From Gracilibacillus dipsosauri (GTDB lineage Bacteria; Bacillota; Bacilli; Bacillales; Amphibacillaceae), in contig NZ_QGTD01000004.1 of assembly GCF_003176895.1 (NCBI RefSeq), positions 186,001 through 250,000 on the forward strand: a stretch of DNA of 64,000 nucleotides. Direction: 5' to 3'. A program made the position numbers and the translations under genes. Positions 1 through 7,771 of this stretch are shown here, piece after piece; the first letter of the stretch is position 1; each line of letters starts with the position of its first letter. The notes beneath the pieces were generated by a model, which had not been told where the DNA came from, searched no databases, and worked only from the letters and a program-made list of their open reading frames with translations.

Positions 1-66
1 AAACTGCCCAGTCGTTAAATGAATTTGTGGATTTGTGTCCATAAAACGCTTGTCCTCTCTTAATTC

Positions 67-1407
67 TTAAAAGTAATCATACACTTTTCTCTTTCTTATT
101 AAAAAGTAGATGCAAACTATTATTGATAGAGATTCAGCTAATGGGATGGCTATCCAGATGCCCTTAACCCCAAAGATTAAGGGGAGCAACAGTAAACCAA
201 TTAGAACAAATACTAATGTTCTTAGAAATGATATAATTGCTGATATTTTCCCATTCGAAAGTGCCGTAAATAACATCGATGTAAAAATATTCAAGCCCAT
301 AAATAAAAAACTGATGCAAAAGATGCGAAAGCCATCTATTGCGATAGAATATACATTACTTCCTTTACCAACCATAACCTCAATGAGTACTGGTCCTAAT
401 ACATAGGAAAGTCCAACTATGGCAAACGAGCTTATGCCGATAATAAACAAGCTTTTCTTGACTATAAATTGTAACTGATTAATTTGCTGGCTTCCATATT
501 TATAGCTAATAATAGGTGCTATTCCAACTGAGTACCCCATGAAAACTGGAGTAAGAAACATCATCAAGTATAGCATTATTGTTACAGCAGCAACTCCATC
601 TACTCCTATATAATGTAGCATGAGAAGATTAAAAGCTAACGTTACAACAGAAGAAGAAAGATTCGTTACCATCTCAGATGAACCATTAAGACAAGTGTTC
701 AGAAAAACCTTACCATCGATCCGTGGCTTAACAAAATATAACCCTCTATTTTTCGATAAAATAAAGTACGCAATCCCTATAGATGATGGAATAACTATTC
801 CAATAACCGTTGCAATAGCAGCTCCTTTGATCTCCATGTCTAAGATTACAATAAAAAAGTAATCTAAAACAATATTGACTATCCCACCAAATAGGGTAAT
901 GACCAAACTTAATTTTGGCTTTCCTGATGTGACAAAAAAGTTTTCAAACATCATCTGTACAATAAGAAACGGACTGAATAGTAATATTATTTTCCCATAG
1001 GTTAACGTATATTCAAAAAGCTGTTCACTTAATCCAGCTCCAAGAAATTCTAACAATGGCCTAATAAATATTAATCCCAAAACCGAGATTAGTAGACCAA
1101 TGAAAATCCCACATAGTACAATAAAGGTAAAGTTACTCCTTGCTTCCCCATATTTGTTTTCCCCCATTTTCTTAGCGATAATCGCACTTCCTCCAGTACC
1201 AATCATCAAAGCAATGGCAAATATCACTGTATAAATCGGTAGGAAAATATTAATTGCGGACAACGCTGTTGCATTTACATATCTTGCAACAAAAATACCA
1301 TCAACCATCGTATAGATAGAAACAAATAACATTACCGCAATTGTAGGAGCAGCGTATCCTAATAGTGATTTCAGTGTGTATGGTTTATTTAATTCTCTTG
1401 CTACCAT
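67..1407 (-). CDS. MATE family multidrug efflux protein
   Basis: A 446-residue integral membrane protein with about 12 hydrophobic segments and the MATE layout. The N-terminal half carries MVDGIFVARYVN and GTGGSAIIAKKMGE, motifs typical of the DinF/NorM/MepA group, and the C-terminal half repeats the fold. MATE proteins export cationic drugs or metabolites with Na+ or H+. I place the start at the ATG ending at 1407, because TAGGAG lies at the right distance and the ATG three codons upstream is inside that ribosome binding site. Transcription probably starts from a promoter at 1444-1474 with the 19-bp spacer and dyad of a MerR-controlled promoter, so substrate-induced expression is likely. The substrate cannot be told from sequence. 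Confidence 0.9.
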   Translation of the reverse strand: MVARELNKPYTLKSLLGYAAPTIAVMLFVSIYTMVDGIFVARYVNATALSAINIFLPIYTVIFAIALMIGTGGSAIIAKKMGENKYGEARSNFTFIVLCGIFIGLLISVLGLIFIRPLLEFLGAGLSEQLFEYTLTYGKIILLFSPFLIVQMMFENFFVTSGKPKLSLVITLFGGIVNIVLDYFFIVILDMEIKGAAIATVIGIVIPSSIGIAYFILSKNRGLYFVKPRIDGKVFLNTCLNGSSEMVTNLSSSVVTLAFNLLMLHYIGVDGVAAVTIMLYLMMFLTPVFMGYSVGIAPIISYKYGSQQINQLQFIVKKSLFIIGISSFAIVGLSYVLGPVLIEVMVGKGSNVYSIAIDGFRIFCISFLFMGLNIFTSMLFTALSNGKISAIISFLRTLVFVLIGLLLLPLIFGVKGIWIAIPLAESLSIIVCIYFLIRKRKVYDYF

Positions 1408-1443
1408 GTATGTCATCTCCTATATTTTAAAGCGATATAGAAT

Positions 1444-1474
1444 ATCCTAAAGTATGGAGTGACACCATAGTCAA
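1444..1474 (-). promoter_or_regulatory. MerR-type promoter/operator of the MATE gene
   Basis: Read on the minus strand, TTGACT (1474-1469) and TAGGAT (1449-1444) are separated by 19 bp instead of 17. The spacer holds the dyad TATGGTGTCACTCCATA (1469-1453), with 8 pairable positions per arm and one mismatch. An over-long spacer filled by a dyad is the hallmark of MerR-family activated promoters. No merR gene is adjacent in the window, so the regulator would act in trans. Confidence 0.65.
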
Positions 1475-1588
1475 GGGCAGAGTTTAGAGGATAGATTGTG
1501 CTTTATGTTCTGAATGCTAAAAGTAGATATTCACCTATGTCTACCTTATTGAATATTCTAAGGTGATTAACTAAGGGGAGGAATTTTC

Positions 1589-2371
1589 ATGGGTTACTAT
1601 ATTCCTGTCGAACAAGGGGTAAATTTATATGTCGAGGATATAAATCCAAATGGTAGGAAAACCATTGTATTTATCCATGGTTGGCCATTAAATCATAAAC
1701 AGTTTGAATATCAATATAATGTGCTGCCTGCCATGGGTTATCGCTGTATCGGAATTGATTGGAGGGGATTTGGAAAATCAGATAAGCCTATTAGTGGCTA
1801 TACTTATAATCGTCTTGCTGATGATATTCGCATGGTAATAGATGCTCTTCAACTCGATGATTTCGTACTTGTTGGGCATTCTACTGGTGGAGCAATAGCA
1901 ATTAGATATATGTCTAGGTATAATGGCAAGGGTGTATCTAACCTCATCCTTGTAGATGCAGCAGCTCCAACAGGCTTTACCGCTGAAACTGCAGACAAAC
2001 TTCTCAAGGAGACATACAATGATCGTCCAAACATGCTACAAGGGATAACGAATGAATTCTTCTTTCAATATATCACCCATTCTTTTGCTGAATGGTTTAA
2101 ACAATTAGGATTACAGGCAGCGAGCTGGTCTACTGCATCTGTCATTATTTTATTGAGAGACGAAAACGTTGCCGCTGACCTTTCGGCCATAAATACCCCT
2201 ACTATCATTATTCATGGTGTACATGATCAAGTGATTCCTTTTACACAAGCACAGAAGCTTCACGAGAAAATAAAACATTCCCATCTTATTCCATTCTATT
2301 ATAGTGGACATGGTGGCTTCTGGGAGGAGCGTGACAAGTTTAATCATCTATTGCTAGAAATTCTTTCGTGA
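1589..2371 (+). CDS. alpha/beta hydrolase
   Basis: A 260-residue soluble alpha/beta-hydrolase-fold protein. The oxyanion-hole region FIHGWPLN lies near residue 28, the nucleophile elbow GHSTGG near residue 91, the acid Asp probably in IIHGVHDQVIPF near residue 208, and the catalytic His in YYSGHGGF near residue 240. This resembles the non-heme chloroperoxidase/arylesterase-like subgroup, which hydrolyses small esters. A strong AAGGGGAGG ribosome binding site precedes the ATG. It ends only 4 bp from the end of the convergent thiolase-like gene, with no terminator visible between them. The substrate is unknown. Confidence 0.9.
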   Translation: MGYYIPVEQGVNLYVEDINPNGRKTIVFIHGWPLNHKQFEYQYNVLPAMGYRCIGIDWRGFGKSDKPISGYTYNRLADDIRMVIDALQLDDFVLVGHSTGGAIAIRYMSRYNGKGVSNLILVDAAAPTGFTAETADKLLKETYNDRPNMLQGITNEFFFQYITHSFAEWFKQLGLQAASWSTASVIILLRDENVAADLSAINTPTIIIHGVHDQVIPFTQAQKLHEKIKHSHLIPFYYSGHGGFWEERDKFNHLLLEILS

Positions 2372-2375
2372 AAAT

Positions 2376-3470
2376 TCAAGCTACTACTTTGAATAAAATA
2401 GCACTACCGATACCACCACCACTTCCCATGGCTGCTAAAACATATTGAATATCCGCTCTTCTCTGCACCTCGTAAAAAAGTCTTGTAATCATCATACTTC
2501 CCGAGGCACCATAAGGATGTCCTAATGTTAACGCACCACCGAGCACATTTAGCTTTTCATAAGGAATGGAAAGCTCTTTAGCACAAGCAACTATCTTAGA
2601 AGAAAAAGCTTCATTAATCTCGATCAAATCTATCTCCGCAATCGTTAACCCATTCCGAGCTAATAAGGCTTGAATGGCTGGGATTGGAGCTGCACCCGGA
2701 TAATGAGGATCAATACTAGTTACCTCACTATCTACAAATCGAAAAATAGGTTGGAAGCCATGGTTTAATGCCATGGTCTCCTCCATGACCAGTACAGCCG
2801 AAGCCCCATCATGGATTCCACAGCTATTGGCTACTGTCACTGTTCCATTCTTTTTGAATATCGGTTGTGCCCTTTGGAGAAGAACGTCCATTTTTCTTTT
2901 CTTCAAAAGCTCCTCATCTTGACTTTTTCCTTCAATTGGAAGTAACTCGTCTTTTAAATACCCTTGTTCAAAGGCCTCCCAGCTACGGTTATAGCTTAAT
3001 AAGGCATACTCATCCTGAAGCTTTTTAGAAACAGAATATTTCTCTGCGACATATTCTGCCGCAATCCCCATTTCGGGATCACCTATTTTGTCAGGTGAAA
3101 ATCTTGCCCTAGATGGAAATGGAGAAGTACTCGTACTTTCCACACCCCCAGCGATATAACATTGGCCAGCACCACCCTGAACAAAATAACTTGCCATACG
3201 AATCGCTTCTAGCCCTGCACTACATTGGCGATCAATGGTGACACCAGGTATAGTGAGCGGAAGTTCTGCTTCCAGTGCTGCAAGCCTAGCTACATTTCCT
3301 CCTGGTCCAACCACATTTCCTAAAATAACATCATCGATCTTTCCTTCTATGCCACTTGATAAATGTTGGAGAATAGGAGCAACAAGTTCATGAGGCTCCA
3401 CACTTTGCAAAAGCCCTCCCTTTTTTCCGATAGGAGTTCGTTTCGCATTAACGATTACCGCTCGATTCAT
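2376..3470 (-). CDS. thiolase family protein (YhfS-like)
   Basis: A 364-residue thiolase-fold protein. The acylated cysteine lies in DRQCSAGLEAIRMA (near residue 84), followed by GGVESTS, NEAFSSK (near residue 288) and GHPYGASG (near residue 318). The usual C-terminal C-x-GGG motif reads MGSGGGIGSA, so the second catalytic cysteine is Ser. The protein is also slightly shorter than the usual 390 residues. Its start overlaps the end of the upstream acyl-CoA ligase by 23 bp, indicating translational coupling. Together with bioY this mirrors the B. subtilis yhfU-yhfT-yhfS operon. A role in acyl-CoA metabolism feeding biotin or pimelate supply is inferred; activity may differ from classical thiolysis because of the Cys-to-Ser change. 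Confidence 0.85.
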   Translation of the reverse strand: MNRAVIVNAKRTPIGKKGGLLQSVEPHELVAPILQHLSSGIEGKIDDVILGNVVGPGGNVARLAALEAELPLTIPGVTIDRQCSAGLEAIRMASYFVQGGAGQCYIAGGVESTSTSPFPSRARFSPDKIGDPEMGIAAEYVAEKYSVSKKLQDEYALLSYNRSWEAFEQGYLKDELLPIEGKSQDEELLKKRKMDVLLQRAQPIFKKNGTVTVANSCGIHDGASAVLVMEETMALNHGFQPIFRFVDSEVTSIDPHYPGAAPIPAIQALLARNGLTIAEIDLIEINEAFSSKIVACAKELSIPYEKLNVLGGALTLGHPYGASGSMMITRLFYEVQRRADIQYVLAAMGSGGGIGSAILFKVVA

Positions 3471-4929
3471 TACAGGTCAACTCGCTTTCTATTTGTTTCC
3501 TCAATTTCGCACGAGCGATTTTACCACTGGTGGTATACGGCATTTCGGATCGAAAAAACCACTTACGCGGGATTTTGTAAGAGGATAAATGCTTCTTACA
3601 AAATCTTTTTAATTCAAGCGAGCTGCTCTTTCCTTTCACTACAGCAGCTACCATCTGACCCCAGTAATCATTAGCTATTCCCATCACCGCAACCTCCTCT
3701 ACATCTGGATGCAAGGATAGCACTTTTTCTATTTCTTCCGGGAAAATATTGATACCTCCATATAAAATCATATTATGCTCCCGCCCAGCAATATATAGAA
3801 AGCCATCCTCGTCAAAATACCCGATATCATCAACAGTTGCCCATCCTTGTTCATCTTGAATGGTGTGAATAGGTCCTTCTGGTTGTTCGAAATATCCGTC
3901 GATTAGCAGTTTACTTTTGACATATATTTTTCCGGTCTCATTTGGTTGTGCTAATTCTTGATTGGAACGTCTTATTTGTACCTCCACACCACGGCAAGGT
4001 CTGCCAACAGTTCCTACCTTCCGTCTCCCATCTCTATCAGCAAGAACCGTAACAAAGCTCATCTCTCCAGCTCCATAGAACTCATATATCTTCACATCCA
4101 TTAAAAGCTGACGAATAGCCTTCTTCGATTTTTCCGACCACTTCGCACCAGATGAAATGACTTTTAGAGGTTTATCTATGGGAATTCCTACTTTTAAGAA
4201 GGCATCAACCATTGTCGGAACCACATACAAGGCTGTAATCGGGTGTGTTTCTAGCCATAACATTCCCTCAGTCGGTGTAAATTTTTCTAACAAATAAACG
4301 GTTCCACCTAAATACAATGTACTGATTGCTCCATATAAAAAATGAGAATGGATAAAAGAACCAGGAATAAGCACGTTGTCTGTATCTTCTAACTCGAAAT
4401 CAAAGCGAGAACAATCAAAGCTTGCCACCCATGAATCATGGGCACGAACAAATGCTTTTGGATTCCCAGTTGTACCAGAAGTAAAACCAATATAAAAAAG
4501 AGGATTTCCTTCTACTTCGTGAAATTCCGAGCTAAATAGAGAAATTTCCTGTAAAATTTCATCCACTATTCTTACATTAGCTTTCATATGATTTGACTGC
4601 GCGTATTCCTCTTTCGTTGTCACTATAACAGAAGGTCTAGAAAGCTTCACTTTATTCTCTAATTCCCTCAGATTCCATTTCCTATCATAAGGAACGACAA
4701 CCCATCCTGCTCTAGCTGCTCCTGCGAATAATTGTAGAAATGGAATTCCGTTTGGAAGGAGAATTCCTAGCGTTTTATTAACTGTTGGTAAGGAGTTTAG
4801 CCAGTTTGCTGTTTGATTGACCATTACATCCCATTTTTGATAACGGATCTGTTGATTTTTCGTATGTATCGCAACTTTTTCTGGAGTTAATGTGGCGAAA
4901 GTTGGATAAGTTGCTGTAATATTTCCCAT
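3448..4929 (-). CDS. AMP-forming acyl-CoA synthetase (YhfT-like)
   Basis: A 493-residue ANL-superfamily ligase that would activate a carboxylic acid to its acyl-AMP and then acyl-CoA. Visible motifs are the P-loop FTSGTTGNPKA (near residue 150), YGAGEMS (near residue 285), the hinge region DDIGYFDEDGF (near residue 368), GREHNMILYGG and the terminal catalytic lysine in TTSGKIARAK (near residue 470). It lies 93 bp downstream of bioY and overlaps the thiolase-like gene, matching the gene order of the biotin-regulated B. subtilis yhfUTS operon. The substrate may be a medium- or long-chain fatty acid; a pimelate-related role is possible but not shown by the sequence. Confidence 0.88.
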   Translation of the reverse strand: MGNITATYPTFATLTPEKVAIHTKNQQIRYQKWDVMVNQTANWLNSLPTVNKTLGILLPNGIPFLQLFAGAARAGWVVVPYDRKWNLRELENKVKLSRPSVIVTTKEEYAQSNHMKANVRIVDEILQEISLFSSEFHEVEGNPLFYIGFTSGTTGNPKAFVRAHDSWVASFDCSRFDFELEDTDNVLIPGSFIHSHFLYGAISTLYLGGTVYLLEKFTPTEGMLWLETHPITALYVVPTMVDAFLKVGIPIDKPLKVISSGAKWSEKSKKAIRQLLMDVKIYEFYGAGEMSFVTVLADRDGRRKVGTVGRPCRGVEVQIRRSNQELAQPNETGKIYVKSKLLIDGYFEQPEGPIHTIQDEQGWATVDDIGYFDEDGFLYIAGREHNMILYGGINIFPEEIEKVLSLHPDVEEVAVMGIANDYWGQMVAAVVKGKSSSLELKRFCKKHLSSYKIPRKWFFRSEMPYTTSGKIARAKLRKQIESELTCNESSGNR

Positions 4930-5022
4930 AACGGATCACCTACTAAAAAAAATCGAATTCACATATTTTATTTTACTACTATGTCTTTCTTTATTCTAAA
5001 ACTAGCCTAACATACTTTAACA

Positions 5023-5604
5023 TCAGAGTGCCTTCTTCGATTGGAAACCTGTGTTAGCTTTTTGAGCAAAGTGAGATAGTGCTGGATGTTTTCTTAGTCT
5101 GTATACCAAAACGGAAGCAAAAATGGCTTTTATCACATCTCCCGGTATAAATACTAAGCTTAGATTTACTGCCTTTAATACAGGTATGTCCATCATGTAT
5201 GCTTGAATCGGAGTTCCTACTAAGTAGATGAGAAGAATCCCCACTGTGAGATTGATCCATAGCACATATTGTAATTTCATCGTTCGAAAGTGTGATAATA
5301 GATATCCAATACACCAAGCTGTAATTGGCCATGAAAGGATATAACCAACACTTGGCCCGGCAAATACACTTAGTCCCCCTCGTCCTCCAGATAGTAGTGG
5401 CATTCCTACAGCTACCATGCATAAAAAGACCAGCTGGCTCATCGCTCCTAATCTAGCACCTAATATTCCTCCTGAAAGTAGGACACCTAGTGTTTGTAGG
5501 GTAATCGGAACGGGTGTGAAAGAGAGTGTAATCGGCGGAACTAGTCCCATAGCTCCCATTACGGCAGCAAACACTGCTACTAAGGTAATTTCTTTAATTT
5601 TCAC
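5023..5604 (-). CDS. bioY: biotin transporter BioY, S component
   Basis: A 193-residue membrane protein with about six hydrophobic segments, typical of the BioY substrate-binding subunit of ECF biotin importers (PPITLSFTPVPITLQTLGVL, GGRGGLSVFAGPSVGYI). The start is GTG, preceded by AGGAGATT. It is first in an operon with the acyl-CoA ligase and the thiolase-like gene. Just upstream lies a near-ideal BirA palindrome overlapping the promoter, so transcription should be shut off when biotin is plentiful. The gene corresponds to B. subtilis yhfU. The energizing EcfT/EcfA components are not in this window. Confidence 0.93.
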   Translation of the reverse strand: MKIKEITLVAVFAAVMGAMGLVPPITLSFTPVPITLQTLGVLLSGGILGARLGAMSQLVFLCMVAVGMPLLSGGRGGLSVFAGPSVGYILSWPITAWCIGYLLSHFRTMKLQYVLWINLTVGILLIYLVGTPIQAYMMDIPVLKAVNLSLVFIPGDVIKAIFASVLVYRLRKHPALSHFAQKANTGFQSKKAL

Positions 5605-5647
5605 TTGTTAATCTCCTAACTATTCTGATGTATTCTTTTCGGTTTTA

Positions 5648-5702
5648 TCTTAAGCAATCAAGTTAAATATGTCAACCTTTTGTTATAAAAGGTTGACATA
5701 TT
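5648..5702 (-). promoter_or_regulatory. BirA operator and promoter of the bioY operon
   Basis: A perfect inverted repeat has 16-bp arms at 5666-5681 and 5687-5702 around a 5-bp centre, with the core TGTCAACC...GGTTGACA expected of Bacillota BirA sites. On the minus strand TTGACA (within the left arm) and TAAGAT (5648-5653) are 17 bp apart, so bound BirA would cover the -35 element. Repression by biotin-loaded BirA is inferred from site and context. Confidence 0.8.
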
Positions 5703-5769
5703 ACTTCTGTTTTTATAAGGGCTATTTTACTAATTAGCTAGGCTTCATTCATCATTTTTCTACTATTCT

Positions 5770-5799
5770 TTGACATTTTGTTCCACTTCTTATTATGAT
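5770..5799 (+). promoter_or_regulatory. predicted sigma-A promoter of the lipase gene
   Basis: TTGACA (5770-5775) and TATGAT (5794-5799) have an 18-bp spacer, about 105 bp before the lipase start. This implies a leader of roughly 100 nt in which I see no recognisable regulatory fold. Confidence 0.55.
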
Positions 5800-5904
5800 A
5801 GATTTATAGGTTATTTTTGGTAATGAAGGGGGTAATTGTAATAAGAAAACAATCAGTTTGAATGAGCAAAAATGGATCGAAATTTCATTTTATAGGAGGA
5901 GAAA

Positions 5905-6504
5905 ATGATGAAAAAATTTTTATCTGTATTATTCGTTAGTATTGCATTTATCCTTACCATTTCGACATTTGGACAAGCTTCTAAAGTCGAAGCCGCAACA
6001 GATACCCCGGTTGTATTCGTTCATGGCTTAGGTGGTTCCGATACGAATTTTGCCCTTATCAAACGCTATTTAAGAACACAAGGCTGGGATAGTGATAACC
6101 TTTATGGCATTGACCTTCCAAGCAAGCAAGGAAATCAAGAACTTAATTCCGCTGCCATTAGAAATTTTGTTGATAATGTTCGAAATGAAACAGGTAGTGA
6201 TAAGGTTAACTTAGTCGGTCATAGCATGGGAGGAGCCAACAGTTTATATTACATCTTACATAAAGGTGGCGACTCCAAGGTAGACAAGCTAGTCACATTA
6301 GGTGGTGCAAATCGACTCACAACAAGCTTTGCCCCGAGCGGGATTGACACTACATCGATCTATTCCACCAATGATTTAATTGTTCGACCATATCTTTCTA
6401 TTCTATCAGGAGCAGAGAATATTGCGGTTTATGGCGTCTCTCATATTGGATTATTAAATAGTTATCAGGTTAATCAGCATTTGAGGGGGGCGTTGGGGGA
6501 GTAA
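5905..6504 (+). CDS. secreted triacylglycerol lipase (B. subtilis LipA-like)
   Basis: A 199-residue secreted minimal alpha/beta hydrolase of the Bacillus lipase family I.4 size. It has a signal peptide with a KK n-region and a hydrophobic core, cleaved near VEAA (about residue 30), then VVFVHGLGGSD, the nucleophile elbow GHSMGG (near residue 106), an Asp in STNDLIV and a His in GVSHIGLL near the C-terminus. It would hydrolyse extracellular glycerides. Family I.4 lipases typically have AHSMGG at the elbow; here the first position is Gly. The gene is monocistronic, followed directly by an intergenic repeat. The AGGAGG site fits the ATG at 5905 or the one a codon later. Confidence 0.92.
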   Translation: MMKKFLSVLFVSIAFILTISTFGQASKVEAATDTPVVFVHGLGGSDTNFALIKRYLRTQGWDSDNLYGIDLPSKQGNQELNSAAIRNFVDNVRNETGSDKVNLVGHSMGGANSLYYILHKGGDSKVDKLVTLGGANRLTTSFAPSGIDTTSIYSTNDLIVRPYLSILSGAENIAVYGVSHIGLLNSYQVNQHLRGALGE

Positions 6505-6510
6505 ACGAAA

Positions 6511-6757
6511 AGAGAGTGGGACAAAACTAAATAGATAGAATGACAATCCGAACAATATTCTGACCTAGCGTAGTCATAATACGGAGACTCCAGTAGGAAC
6601 AGCACGAGCTGAAGATCCACTTTGTAAAGTGGTTTTCTTTGCAAAGTTAGCAGATCGCCGTGCCCACGGAAAGCGGAGTATTTTGACGGTGGTGGTTATA
6701 GTGCAGAAATCTCAATGTTCGAATTTTCCCTAATTTATTACTCTTTTGTCCCAGCCA
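6511..6757. repeat. Bacillaceae-type intergenic repeat element
   Basis: About 245 bp of non-coding DNA bounded by the inverted ends TGGGACAAAA (near 6517) and TTTTGTCCCA (near 6744). Inside are GGAGACTCCAGTAGGAACAG, AGCACGAGCTGAAG, the palindrome CCACTTTGTAAAGTGG and GTGCCCACGGAAAGCGGAGT. I recognise these phrases from intergenic repeats scattered through Bacillaceae genomes. It is too small to encode a transposase, so it may be a MITE-like or structured-RNA repeat. It separates the lipase from the LysR gene. Confidence 0.65.
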
Positions 6758-6770
6758 CTTCCTTTAACGA

Positions 6771-7652
6771 TCAACGATTAACACTCTCCACAAACTTCCT
6801 CGCCGCACGTGATAAGGGGACATTCTTTAAATAGCAAATACCAATACTCCTTTTCGGGATTTGCTCCTCCAGCATCACCTCATACAGATCGCCTCTTTCT
6901 AAATAATCATTGGAAAATTCCTTAATGATACAGGAAATCCCGAGATTAATTTTAGTGAATTCCAAGACGAGATCATAGGACCCTAGTTCAAATACTGGCG
7001 ATACCTGATAACCCCTTTTTTCAAAAAAATGCTCGATATACATACGCGAATTGGACTTCTTCTCTAAAAAGATTAAAGGCAATCTCATTAAAAACTCTAA
7101 GCTAATTGGTTTTTCCGTAATTTTTTTGTATTTCTCTCCACAAACGAAGATATCCTGAATCTCCTTACATGGCATCACTTGAAGCTGCTCATCCTGGATT
7201 GGCAAATTACAAATGCCAACATCTGCCTTACCTGATTTAATAAAGCTACAAATCTCTGTTGTCGTACCATTAATGATATTTAATTTAATGCCTGGATACC
7301 TTGCATGGAAATCCTCCAAATAGGGCAGTAAAAAATAACGAGAAATCGTATCTCCCACTCCAATCCGTAGCTCCCCTGTTTTCAATGTTTTAAATTCTAG
7401 CATCTTATCCTCAGCGACATGAATCATTGATAACGCTGAGTCCACATGGTCATGTAACAGCTCTCCTTCACTCGTTAAGACTACACCCTTAGACGTTCTG
7501 TTAAACAGTTTTATGTCTAATTCCTTTTCGAGCTTTGAAATCGACTGACTAACGGCAGACTGTGTCATATATAGTTCCTCTGCTGCTTTAGAAAAGCTTT
7601 TGTTACGACTTACCACATGAAAAATACGATATAAATCCAATTTGCCAATCAT
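6771..7652 (-). CDS. LysR family transcriptional regulator
   Basis: A 293-residue LysR protein. The N-terminal winged helix (LYRIFHVVSRNKSFSKAAEE, MTQSAVSQSISKLEKEL) is followed by a type 2 periplasmic-binding-like effector domain (GELRIGVGDTISRYFLLPYL). I choose the ATG ending at 7652, preceded by AAGGAGAAG; the frame stays open 34 codons upstream but that extension has no family similarity. It is divergent from the gamma-glutamyl ligase-like gene with about 120 bp between starts, the classic arrangement in which a LysR protein controls its neighbour. Effector unknown. Confidence 0.9.
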   Translation of the reverse strand: MIGKLDLYRIFHVVSRNKSFSKAAEELYMTQSAVSQSISKLEKELDIKLFNRTSKGVVLTSEGELLHDHVDSALSMIHVAEDKMLEFKTLKTGELRIGVGDTISRYFLLPYLEDFHARYPGIKLNIINGTTTEICSFIKSGKADVGICNLPIQDEQLQVMPCKEIQDIFVCGEKYKKITEKPISLEFLMRLPLIFLEKKSNSRMYIEHFFEKRGYQVSPVFELGSYDLVLEFTKINLGISCIIKEFSNDYLERGDLYEVMLEEQIPKRSIGICYLKNVPLSRAARKFVESVNR

Positions 7653-7771
7653 ATAACTTCTCCTTATACCATCTATTATTAATCTTAATTTTACTAATAT
7701 CGCTTCACAAGGTATAGTAGCATAGGGATGAACAAATAGAAAATATTTGAACACTTAGAGGAGAGATTAGA

